Below are positions 26,201 to 37,700 of a stretch of 64,000 nucleotides of DNA, piece after piece. The translations under genes and the position numbers were made by a program. How positions within the stretch are numbered: the stretch's first letter is position 1; every line of letters begins with the position of its first letter. The notes under the pieces are model-generated. The model was not told where the DNA came from and made no database searches. It saw only the letters and a program-made list of their open reading frames with translations. Origin of the DNA: Cruorifilaria tuberocauda (lineage: Eukaryota > Nematoda > Chromadorea > Rhabditida > Onchocercidae); the NCBI GenBank assembly GCA_013365365.1, contig JABVXU010000142.1:1-64000 (forward strand). The letters are read 5' to 3'.

Positions 26201-28327
26201 TTAATAAAGAAACTTACTTATTTTTTCAGATGTCTTCACAGGCAATGCATCCGATGGGACATTTGGTAAATTAAGCTCGCCTTCCTTTGCTATTAATTCC
26301 GCGAATTCCTTTTCTACTTCTTCTAAATCATTTTCACCGAGTTTACCACTCAGCATATTTGATATTTCCTTAAAAAAACACTGTCAAATGTTAAAGCAAA
26401 CATTTCGAATATATATTTGCAACTTGGTATTTAAGAATAAAGAAAAGGCGGGATAATCGAATTCTTTAACATAAAAAAAACTTGACATACTTCCTGAAAT
26501 TCGGCTGCCTCCTTTGTCTCATCCATAATTCGTTCGATATCATCGACGGAAATCATCTAAAGAAAAGAAACATCACAAATGAAGCACTAAACAAAAATGA
26601 AAATGATAACTGAAATTGATATGAGAAGTACATCAAAGCAGAAGAAAACCACTACAGCAAAACTAGTTAACAATGATATTTCTCAAATTTCAAAAATTTC
26701 AAACTCTCATACTTAAACTTGTATATATTTCGAAGAAACTGGATAACTGTATGTCATTTCTGCACAAAACAATCCACAATAATTAAAAAAAGATAAACTC
26801 AAACATCTCGACAAGCATGAAAACTATTTTTACCAAACTTATTACTTTTAATGATGTGAAAAGGCACACATAAAAGGAATATCTTCGCAACTATAACAAT
26901 CAATATCAAAATAATTGTCCACAAATTCAAACAATCAAACAATGATTTAATTACCTGATTCATTCGTTTTAAGACTTCATTACCACTCCTCAATTGTTCC
27001 ACCACTTTCTGCTCGATGACGGAAAACTCCAAATCATTCACCTTTAACATTCCTTTTATTTTTAATTACTTTTGAAAAATTAATATATATTCATCTGACT
27101 TCGATACTAACTTTTTGAAACGTTTATTTCCTCACATAAAATATATTAACAAGGTTGTAAAATTCTAGTAAATGTTGAAATATTTGAAAAAAAAAAAAAC
27201 AAATACCATTCTTTCAATCTTATCTAGCTGATGCAAGATTTTTTCAGTCATTGATTCTTGATATTTCTTCCTCTTTAAAATTAGTAAGGCTCGACTGAAA
27301 AAATAAATTAACAATTTCTCACAAAATAAATTAGTTAAATAGAGAGAGGAATAACCAAAAGGTTGATCTTCGAAGTGATACTAAGTATTTCTGAATGAAC
27401 GCAGATTAAAATTAAGATCGATCCCTTCAGCAGAAAAATATCTTATAACACTGCTCGATTTACTGGGTACATGAATAATAAGATACCGGATGATATATAT
27501 AAAAAATTGCATATAAACGGAATAGGCCGATAATAGTTCTGAACTACAGAAGGAAAACAAAGAATTGATAAAATAATAGTTTACTCCTTTTTGTCCGCCT
27601 TTATTAGCCTCTTTGCCAGTTCTTTCTCGCGTTCCATTTGTTTTTCATTTCTCTTTATGTATTGTTTCATTTTGTCCCTTTGATTTTTTAACTGCTACAA
27701 AACAATATTTTTGGTTTCAAAGAAGAAAACAAGAAACAATAGCAATCATAATTTACTTTTCTCAGCATTGCATATAATTCATTCCGGAGAATTTTCAGAT
27801 AAACAAAACGCTTTTCTCTCATAGATTAAATTGTTAATAATTAGGGAATTCATAAATTCAAAAGATTGAAGCACACCCAGCGTGACATTAGTTCCTCAAA
27901 TTTCTCCAATTTCATAAAATTTAATTAACGCTAAGAAACAAGCAAAAAAAAACTAAATTTAAACAGTAATACTATTGTAAAATGAATTTCATAAAAAACA
28001 TGGCTCCTCTGAAAATTCCGCTCTAAATATCTAAGTTAATAAGCTTCGCAGAGCAACAATCACATCCGTATTGCCGAAAATTTCTGTTAAAATTCTAGAA
28101 AACGAAGAGTGCATTTCAGAATCCCCGTCTCTAACTCCATTAAAAAAAATACTTTACATCAAATAAAAATCTAATTTTATCTTTTCATAGATAAACGCAT
28201 AACATCTAAAATCCTCAATTCTAGAAAATAAAAACCTTAAAGAAAAAAAATTGTTAACCAAAATAGCTTGATCTTGTTCTGTTACCGGTGGTAGAGCTGC
28301 CTGTCTTTTCCCGAACAAATTACCCAT
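26201..28327 (-). CDS. vps-20: ESCRT-III subunit VPS20 / CHMP6
   Basis: Charged multivesicular body protein 6, the ESCRT-III subunit that is recruited by ESCRT-II to endosomes and nucleates the Snf7 polymer for vesicle budding. Exons (5' to 3'): 28327-28259, 27694-27585, 27294-27207, 27041-26955, 26556-26491, 26368-26201; 195 residues, the family's usual length. The N terminus MGNLFGKRQAALPPVTEQDQ carries the N-myristoylation glycine and the CHMP6 signature. A basic coiled coil (QLKNQRDKMKQY onward) follows, then a KKKYQE helix, and an acidic C-terminal half ending in ELNLPNVPSDALP, which corresponds to the CHMP6 MIT-interacting (MIM2-type) Pro-rich motif. A perfect GTAAGT donor lies at 26217, five codons before the stop, so a different spliced C terminus is possible. 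It is the first of four consecutive minus-strand genes; spacing is too large for a tight operon. Confidence 0.93.
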
Positions 28328-30124
28328 AATATTTTCAGATTAATTTCGATAATATATTTTATAAAATTTCACATATATAACCTGAAATAGAGGGAAAAGC
28401 TGCATGGTATGTGCAAAGCTAAAACAAGCATTAAAATGGAACGAAAAAAATGCATAAGAAACATTACTTTCATCAATTATTTGATATCAATGTAGCAAAT
28501 CAAAAAAAAAATATTTTATACCAATATAACATTCACTAGTGAAGTATGATATTATATTAAACGCTATTGCAACAAACTTTCGTACGATTCAACTCATCTG
28601 CACACATTAGTCTACTCATACATTTCATCATGCTTATGCTTCAATTTAACGTGGAAAATATAAGCACATCTCAATATTAGCAACAACCTATTTCATTCCA
28701 AGCTTCCACGGATCAGATTACGCCGTGCATTATACTAAAAAACAATACCAAAACCATATCAGTCATCATTTCCATCATGAAAGGTTCGTGCAAATTAAAT
28801 TTTGTCTTATCAACGTCACACCTCAGACATTCTGATGACCTAAACCCACTTACAAAATAAAAAAGTACAAAACAATCTATCGTATGAATTAAGCAATGTA
28901 TGACACTGTATACTGAAGTATAGAATTATAAAGTTCGAGCAGTAGCTTAATGAAAGTCTGAGCTTCCGAAGTGCATACGAGAAATGTTAGCTATTGTATT
29001 ATAAAAATTTGGAAGGAGATATATGTAGCAACAATTTCAGATAAAAATGAATTCATGCGGTAATAAAAATTCAAATATCGTTAAGCAAAAGATAAAATAA
29101 CAAGTAGATAACAAAAACAATGATAGGATGTGTAGAAGAAATCAATGAATGTAGCAGTGGTAATGAAGTTGAAATGAAAGATTGTTGCTCCCGGCTATAA
29201 TGTGCCTTGTGACAATGTCTCTGTTTGAGTGTTACCTAATTAAAATTAAAATTGTTTTCAATTTCGGTCTTCATGAAAACAGCAAAATCTCTTTCTTCTG
29301 TTTTTCTGTAAATATATTTCTCCGAAGCAAATATAAATGAAAAATACAATCCAACAAGAAAAAAAAAGAATCGAAAAATAATTTTCCAAATGATGGACGT
29401 TCAGAGATGTATAGCAAATGTAGGAAATGGCAAAGATCTCACTCCATTTCCAAGAAAAAGAGAAAGCTTCTTTCTCCTTCTGTTTACTCATATCTCATCA
29501 TCACTAATCATCATCACTCCAATTACTGTCATCCATCATATTCCTGAAACTTATTTTCAGTTTATTCGGTGTTCATTTCATAAATAATACAATTTACAGA
29601 AAAGTTTTCCCTGCATTTATAAGGCTGATTTACAATTGACTGCAATGAAGAGAAAGCGATATTTTTGAGAATACTGAATCATCCCTAAATAAACTCTATT
29701 TTCCAATAGTATTACATCGAATAGATAGTTTTAATAGCGAGAAATTATAGAAAGAGCATGTAGTAAAAAAGTAATCTTCAAATAATAATGATTCAAATAA
29801 TGAATAATACGGATTCTTTTAACTGCCCATTTCGAGTTAGTTAGAATTCCATTTCATTTCAAATTTTCACTCTTATTAACCATTTTTCTCATTTCGACAA
29901 CTAGATTTTCAGCGTAATTCATACAGGTACTTTTTAACTATAAAAATCAGGTTTACGCAGTTAAAAAGTGAAACAATAAATAGTAAAAGAATAGAGAGGA
30001 CCTTTCCTCTTTCGGTCTGCTGGCTATCAGCATTCGATTCTCATAAAGACCCGATTCGGCTGATGATCTCGAATTTTCCACGGAGATGCTTGACTCATCT
30101 AAAATTAAAACTCTTTTGATCGTT
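28328..30124. other. Upstream region of vps-20 / downstream of the HORMA gene
   Basis: About 1.8 kb without a recognisable gene. The frames at 29258-29491 and 29390-29587 overlap on opposite strands and have no family signature. It presumably holds the vps-20 promoter; I saw no clear core element. Confidence 0.5.
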
Positions 30125-30251
30125 TTAAACTGATGATTTAATTTTATGCTTGTTTTTTGATAATTCAAAACTTTTTTGCGGAATTGAAACTGTCCAGTCT
30201 TTAGGCGGCGTATCTGCTGTGATGTACAATTGAATATCAAATATTTCATCC
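30125..30251 (-). CDS. Alternative 3' exon of the HORMA gene (candidate)
   Basis: If the donor GA|GTATAA at 30431 is used inside the last exon, two leftover bases join in phase to the acceptor AAATCAG ending at 30252. This gives a further 41 codons, starting DEIFDIQLYITADTPPKDWT and ending at TAA 30125-30127. This frame looks more protein-like than the overlapping 98-codon frame at 29953-30249 that starts MKYLIF. It would replace the last seven residues of the unspliced form. Which end is real, or whether both are, cannot be told from sequence alone. Confidence 0.4.
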
Positions 30252-30412
30252 CTGATTTTTCTTGAAATTGTTAATCATAAAATAATCATCACACATTAAA
30301 CGGATCATCAGTCACTTGCCATTATAATCTACAAGTACCGTGTAATTTATCGATAAACTTACACTTTTAAATCGCTACTAAACTACGCCATATATATTGA
30401 TTTAATAAATAT

Positions 30413-33176
30413 TCAGCTTATAGTATTATACTCAGTCTTATCGCATGTGCTTAAAAGCATCTCATAAAGTTTTATAATTTCCAGCGCTCGATTGATATCG
30501 ATACCTGACGATGTTGCTGCCATCAATTCAGCACCTCTCATTTGTTCATTTCGCTGTTCACTATCATTTGTCTGCAATGGGAAAATGTAAGTTCTATTAA
30601 AATAAAAATTTTTCTTCAACTGAAAGGAAAATTTCTTAAGAATCAAACATTAGATAAGCTTTAAGCTTTACTTGAACTTGAGAGAACTCGTCTGTACATA
30701 TCGAGAATGTCTGCAAAGTTTTCGTTGGTGAAGAGTAAACAGTGGTATTATGAGAAACCGAAGGATTAATTTTAGTGGCATCAGCTATCAATGATTTCAT
30801 TTCGTTCGCACTTTTCATGAAAATCGAATGAACTGATGTTGTAACCCTAAATAAACTAATTTGAAATAAGACCGTTCAACAAACCAACATCAATCCACCA
30901 GTATTTGTTTAATTATAAGTTGAATACAACGCTCAAAGTTATCCGAACATTTAGTGTACTGAACCTACATAAATCGAAGATGTTGCCATGACAGCGATCA
31001 AATCACTACCACTAAGTTCGCTAAATTCGATGTTGGCCCACCAACACGAAATATTTTTTCTTCAACATGTGTTATATGTCTTCAATATATTTAAAAATCA
31101 TTTCTTTAAGATATCGTTATCAAATAATTAGAAGTGATATATATAATGAAATATATTATCAGCTGTACATGAAAATCTATGAATTTTGGATGTTCCTTAA
31201 TCGACCGAAAAAACGCATACATGTGCTTTTCACAATCGAATCTACCAATCACCAATGGTTCGATTTCTTTCGGAAAATGGAATAGATCTTCATCAGCTAT
31301 AAAACCTTGTGGTTCGTAATTCGTAGGTGTCTCTGGAAAAATGTAAATTTGAATAATTTGAATAAGGTATTCAGAAGCTGTTTCACGTATCTTTGCATTA
31401 TTGCGAACAAATTACTTTTTTCATAAATCTATATTCGCCGTGGATGTACAATATGGTGGTAAATAAGCTCAAGCTGCTAGATTAGCCAAAAGAAAATGTA
31501 ATAGTGGGAATATTTGCTATAATGTTTTTTGACTGTCTCAACCACTATCAAGCTGAGTACTAAGTACGATTTCGTAAATTTATACTGGGATATATCAGCG
31601 AAAGAGAAAACTTATACGAAAATGGTTACTTTCTTCATAGTAAGTAAGTTTAAAGATTGTGCAGATGTTCTGTGGTAATGGATCCATAATGTTTCCATAA
31701 GCGTTGATACGACGAATCAAATGAAAAAACTGTTTGCGCGCTTGGGCGATTCCTGTATACTTAATTGCAGCGACTTTTTCACCTTTTGTACTGCAAGAAT
31801 TCTTACCTGTCTTACCTATTTAAGGATTTCGAAACAAGCACAAAACAAAAAGAAATAATCAAGAATTATTTCTTTATGCAAAATCTATTTCGGCATATAA
31901 GGTAGCACTTACCTCGTAAGTATCATTTCTGGTTGATTCTTCTCATAAAAAAATGACATTCGGTAAACTTCTAAGGCTTCATATTTATCTTTTCTATCAC
32001 GATCAGCAACCATTATGATGAAATCGCGTAACTAGAAATTTTAATAAAAATCTCAGTTTCATTTTAAAAATTAAACTTAGTTTCAATCAATTCGTTGTTT
32101 TCTCGAAATCCAGAAAATAGTGTAACAGGAGTTACTAAAGAGGTTTTAACATAAATGATCGAGCAGGGTTAATGCTAGAATGTGTTCTGCAGGAATTGAA
32201 AATCTCCATTTTTACTTTTTTAACAGGATTTCAAATGTTATGCTTAAGCCTTTGAATAAACTGTAATATTACATCCGCAGAATAAATTTCTAACCCTAAT
32301 TTTCTAATAAAAATAAAATAAAAATTTCTAATAAAAAATTAATTTCTCGATTCATAAAACAAAAAAAACAACTGGATTTCTGTTTCGCTCACTGTATTAA
32401 AGTAGCACACATCGCTTAAAAGCGCAAATTCTGTCGAACAAGGAAAATGTAAATCCAGCATAAGGAATTGTATAACTTAATGGAATTTTGAAACTAAATA
32501 ATATAAAAACAAAATTTTACATATGCAAATTCAATCGCTTCCATAACACCTCTCAGACTATGATGAACTTCTTTGCCTTCCGCTTCCGCTCGAATGACAT
32601 AAAATTTCCGTCCTGAAAATTTCAGCAAACTTTTCACATTGACTGGATAACACACAGAACACAAGAATCACAGAATACATCACCCTAATGATTCTCACCA
32701 ATTGAGAAAAAATGCATTTTCCTTTCTTATTTAGAATGTATACTTTTTGATATAATGAATAAACAACAATATTAATTTTAGACATATATATTCAAATAAT
32801 CATCATCACTTCGTTGTCACTCTTTCAGGATCACATTGCTATTACTATTTACATTCTTTCCATCATTCATATTGTACCAATAACTATTACGATTCGTGTC
32901 ATCATGTTCAATTATTGCTAAAGTATATTAGAAATTCAAATCTTAACTACTTTATGAAAAGAAATACTATGAACTGTACCTTAATAAATGTTCTTATATT
33001 TCGATATTAAGAAGGTGAGAAAAAAGTTACATACTTTCGACTTGGCGTTTCTTGAAGCATTTCGCAGGAAGTAAGTCTCTGGTATAAAGTATATGCGATG
33101 CAATAATGAATACGACACGCTGCAAAAATGATCGTGATTTCTCGCCAACCGGTTCAGCCGGAAATGTTGCTTCCCA
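30413..33176 (-). CDS. HORMA-domain meiotic chromosome axis protein (HIM-3/HTP family), 5' end incomplete
   Basis: A Hop1/HORMAD-type protein expected on the axes of meiotic chromosomes, acting in pairing, synapsis and crossover control. Phase-consistent exons (5' to 3'): 33176-33035, 32612-32521, 32031-31913, 31790-31630, 31332-31221, 30846-30672, 30571-30413; 319 residues plus a missing start. The HORMA domain runs from WEATFPAEPVGEKSRSFLQR through FIIASHILYTRDLLP, the helix HSLRGVMEAIEFAYLRDF, MSFFYEKN and ARKQFFHLIRRI to a C-terminal stretch NYEPQGF that usually precedes the safety belt. The tail is Ser/Thr-rich and ends TEYNTIS. C. elegans HIM-3 (about 290 aa) and HTP-1/2 (about 350 aa) bracket this size. 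I cannot choose between him-3 and the htp genes. The ATG exon was not found; a candidate lies near 33350-33405 but its phase does not fit. An alternative last exon is listed separately. Confidence 0.82.
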
Positions 33177-34752
33177 CTAAAATTGCTTCCCAGTTTTCCA
33201 AAGTATATTTTAAAAAATAGCAATTCTATTGGAAACAGTTTCCTTTTGAGATAACTTTCGATTATATTAACCGTCACACTATATCTACAATCCAAGAAAG
33301 TTTGCTTTTAGGCTCATCGTTAGATCATGCTATGGAAAAGCAATACATACACTTATGCTTGATCGCTTTTTCCGTACTAACTCCATCTAGTTCAACCAGA
33401 AATCCTGAAATGCAAATCTCGAAAAAATATGCCAAAATATAAACTCAGAAATATCGCACAATGAAATAATGTATATCAAAACACAAACTGCGAAATTAAA
33501 AATTCAATTCCTGATATGTAAATAATGTTTCTCACAATCTTTTGCTGAATGGCTTTTTCTCTCTTCCGTCCTACCGTTTTATAACCTAATAACTAATTTT
33601 TTAATAATTTCATCCTAAATTTGTTAGTAATCGAAATCAGCCACCGAAAATTAATTACTAAATCTATGAACTGTTCCAATATCAATCACAATAATTTGAA
33701 ACCAAATGAAACCATGGTTTAAAACGGTAATGTTAATCTCAAAAATGAAACAGATGAAGTATATTTTAAGATTAACAACATAAGATTAAATAGGCATATA
33801 ATTTCGAATAAATTGATTTAAACTCAATTTAAATAATTAATTCGAAACTGAACTTATCCTCTAACAATTCAATCAATTTGAAATTAAACTTTCAACTGAA
33901 ATTTAACGTTCAACTTCATCATACACCTCACTCCTTCCCCATATCTTTCTAGCGTACGTCAACACAGCAATGATCCATTCCTACGTTTACACACAACCCA
34001 TTCACATCCATTCCAAGTTAACTGTGCTACAGATCTATTGATTTTATATTTTGCACGTAAAATGAGATATTGCACGTTTGCATGTTGAAAATGGAAGAAA
34101 TTATTCATCTTAATTTTTCCTTAAATTTCGTGCATTTATATGCAATGTGATTCTTTAGACTACTACTTATTAACTTAGACTTACTACTTATTAACTTAAC
34201 GTTAACTTACTTTATTTTTTTTTTAATCCATCACGAAGTTTACTTTTTCATTTCTAATCGATTACGAAATTTATTTGCTTTCCCTTTTTAATTAATTACT
34301 TATTTCTTACTGTATTTAAACTATAAATTCTTATTCGGTAATCTACAGCTCTAAAAGCTTCTATCAATTTAAAATAACTGGCATGATAATGAAATTTCTG
34401 AGAGAAAAAAAAGAATGGATCAATTTATACCATTCAAGTTATTCAAAAGTTATTTAGAGGATTTTATCGATCGTTACCAGTAAGCCTTGTTATAATGAAT
34501 ATGATACTGTACACTTGCACGTTACAGTATCCTATCGTATACTGGCGCTTTACAGTATTCCACAGTATGCTAGAGTTTTACAGTATAGTGTATGATATTT
34601 ACGATACATTTGTTAATATTAAGGAATAAAATTTCACATATATGTATATACATATATATTGTCTGGTAGCAAAAATATGAAATTAACAACGAAGAAAATA
34701 TCATTTTTTATCTAATCAGGACAAATTATTTTTCTTCCAATATAAAAGTTTT
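33177..34752. other. Region between the HORMA gene and the tyrosine phosphatase
   Basis: Presumably holds the missing 5' exon and promoter of the HORMA gene. A short open segment at about 33349-33405 (minus strand, FLVELDGVSTEKAIKH) follows a TTTCAG acceptor and looks coding, but its donor phase does not match the next HORMA exon. At 34500-34620 the word TACAGTAT and its near-copies recur every 20-30 bases. Nothing else is recognisable. Confidence 0.45.
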
Positions 34753-37700
34753 TTATGAAAATTTATTCATATCATTTTGAAGATTAATCCAAAGTTTATT
34801 GATAAGTTCACGCGTAATGTAACGTCCATTTATTCGATCCAACAAATAGCCCATATTATATGCCTTAAAAAATCAAAAATTTTCCTATTTAACGTAAATT
34901 TATAAGAAATATTATTGATTGATAAGATTTATTGAAATTGAAAAAAAATTTAATTTATATGTAAATGTTAAATATATTCATAAATAATGATCATCATTGA
35001 TAAATTTATTCGAATACATGAATTTGATTTCATTTTAAAGATTAATATATTGAAATAAATTTCTTTTTTAAAAATGAATGAAAAATTATTGAACAGAAAT
35101 CAGGCTAAAGGATGAAAAGAGAGAGAGATAGAGAAAAGAGCATGTGGAATTGGAGAAATAAAAATTTATTGGAGTAATGAAAAAGAAAGATTAAAAAGTA
35201 AAATTAAATTTCAAAATTTATCCTATTAACCTGTTCAGCGATAACAATATTAATATAAGCATATTGCCAACGATTCATTACAACACCTGGACGTTGTTGT
35301 CGAATTTTTTCAATTAAAGCCTGAAATAATTTAATTAATATTTTATAAATTTTTTTCTTTCAAATTACAATAAATTCTCATAAGATTAAGGACAAGGAAT
35401 TCCGATATCTTTTTTAAGATTATAAAAATAAAATTTGATGTTCCCGATGGAATTAACTACAGATTTTTTAAAAAAAAAAGATATCGGAATCATGTTTTAG
35501 ATCTAGAAATGAGTGTATAATTGAATGGATAAATTTAGTCCTTGATTTCCAATTATGAGAGGTGATTTAAGCTTATCATATTCTATGATTTTTCTACTGG
35601 TAGGATGAATTGGAATAGAAATTAAATTAATATTAATTGAATTTGTAAAAATTATGCATGTTAATGATAAACTTATCGCAATCTTAATCACTTGATTATG
35701 ATTACAATTACTATCATGGTTTTACTTTATTTCTTGAAACAAAAAAAAATTATCATATGTAATTCAATTCAGATTAGCTTATTTGATAATTTGAAATTTA
35801 TTTCATTTGAAATTCTTTTTTACCTGAACATTTACACTTTGTAAATTTTTAAGTTGATATATAGCAAAATCTAATGCGATAAGAACTCCTGTACGACCAC
35901 GACCTGCATGACAATGTATCAATGTTGTAGCATCGCTGCTAACCTATAATTTATAAGTTTGCGATAGAGAGTAACAGAAGCTAATAATAAGACTAAATTT
36001 TAATTTTGTATCAATTTAAATTAAAAAAAAATCTTCTTATGATTACTGTAATAGAACGGAGAAAAATTATTTTTAGTTTCTAAAAATCAATCTTTTAAAA
36101 TTAAAAATTAAAATTTAATAAAACAATACTTATTGCAATGTTTTCTCGATAAAATGTTTATTCATTAAAGATTAAAGTTTAGTAAACTCATTATTTATTA
36201 TCATAAATGTATTAATTACCATTAATAAAATTTGCAATAAATTATTAGCAGCTTTAGCTAAAGTATTATTTTTTCCCCAAGGTAAAGGTAATCGTCCATC
36301 TGGCCATCGAAAATAGCATACATGAGTTAGAAATCGATCTTTTTGCGGATCAATCGGATTACAGTATCGCATACGAAGTTTTGTTAATCGATAAACATAT
36401 TCCATACTATCATCTGTTCGATTTTTACAATCTGCCTAATAATTGTATGTTATTTTTATATTATTAAGAATACATAAGTTAGAATTAAAATTAAAAGTAC
36501 AAAAGCTTACAGGCTTAATTGATTACACAAGAGCTTACAGGGTTAATCGATTATACAGGTTGATGTATGCAACATATTTGGTCAATTACATTAATTATAT
36601 ATTATATCGATTACAATAAGGCTTATTTTTTTTTTAAGTTTATTAGCTTTATTTTTTTAACAGTCATTCCAGTATATCTAGGTTCCTTTTTTTTCAATTA
36701 GGATTTTCAAAAACTTTTGAAAATTCATTTTATAAATCCGGAACGAAGATTGGCAAAGGTCGAAAATCGATTTTTATAAATCCGGATTGAAGATTAGCAA
36801 GCGTTGAAAACTTGATTTTTATCATATATAACCGACCATCAAAGAGCTATCAATGCATGTTATTTTAAATGGCATAAAATTAAATGTTTTGCCATTAACG
36901 GTAGGCCAATATTGAATCGTTTCATGATTTCTACGATTTGAATCCGGATAGAGACGTTCCTCATACGGAAAATTCATCGACATTATCGTTTTTACGTTTT
37001 CCTCAAATACTCTTACTGCATGAAAAGTTTTATAATTTTGAGTAAACAGCAAGATCGTTTTAATTAACTGTATTTCAAAAATTCTGAACATGATGCTTTT
37101 ACTGATAAGATTTGATAAGAATAATTAAATATATTTCATTTAAATTTCAAGATTAAAGACAGTTCATGTCGATGTTAATTATTTAATAAGTATTCTAATT
37201 TCTTTTATTCATAATATTTTAAAGCTTAGAAAATAAATTCTTGGAGATTGATAAGAAATCTATTATTATTATTATTTTTTTTTGATTGAAATAAATCAAT
37301 GTAATGATTATCATCGAACATAACCTTGTAATTTTGTACTTTATCTTGCATTTTAGCTAATTTTGTAATTTGAATAAATCCAATTATACTAAATTATTTA
37401 AGTATATCCAATTATTATTAATTTACCTGCCAAACAAGTGTCCAAAAATCATAAACTGTAATTAGATTAGGCCCTTCACAAGCAATATATATTCTTCCAT
37501 CTTGGCGTATAATACGTTGCGCATTTACCTACAAATATAATTCTACAGTTATTTTAAAATTATTTGTTTGAAATTTTTGAAAGCTTACTAATTTATTTCA
37601 TATGCAAATTTTTGAACGAAATTTTTTTTTTGTTTTTTCTGCTTACTTAATTTTATCAGTTTTATCAATTAAGACGAAATCAATAATTGATTTTTGAATG

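Noticed and set aside
29953..30249. 98-codon minus-strand frame MKYLIFNCTSQQ as an independent gene
   Set aside because: The overlapping frame DEIFDIQLYI, in phase with the HORMA gene, looks more protein-like; the 98-codon frame has no family match and no upstream signals.
30960..31062. Minus-strand frame reading ANIEFSELSGSDLIAVMATS as an extra HORMA exon
   Set aside because: Neither end fits phase, and exon 31332-31221 joins directly to 30846-30672 with a good GTATGC donor and a sensible sequence.
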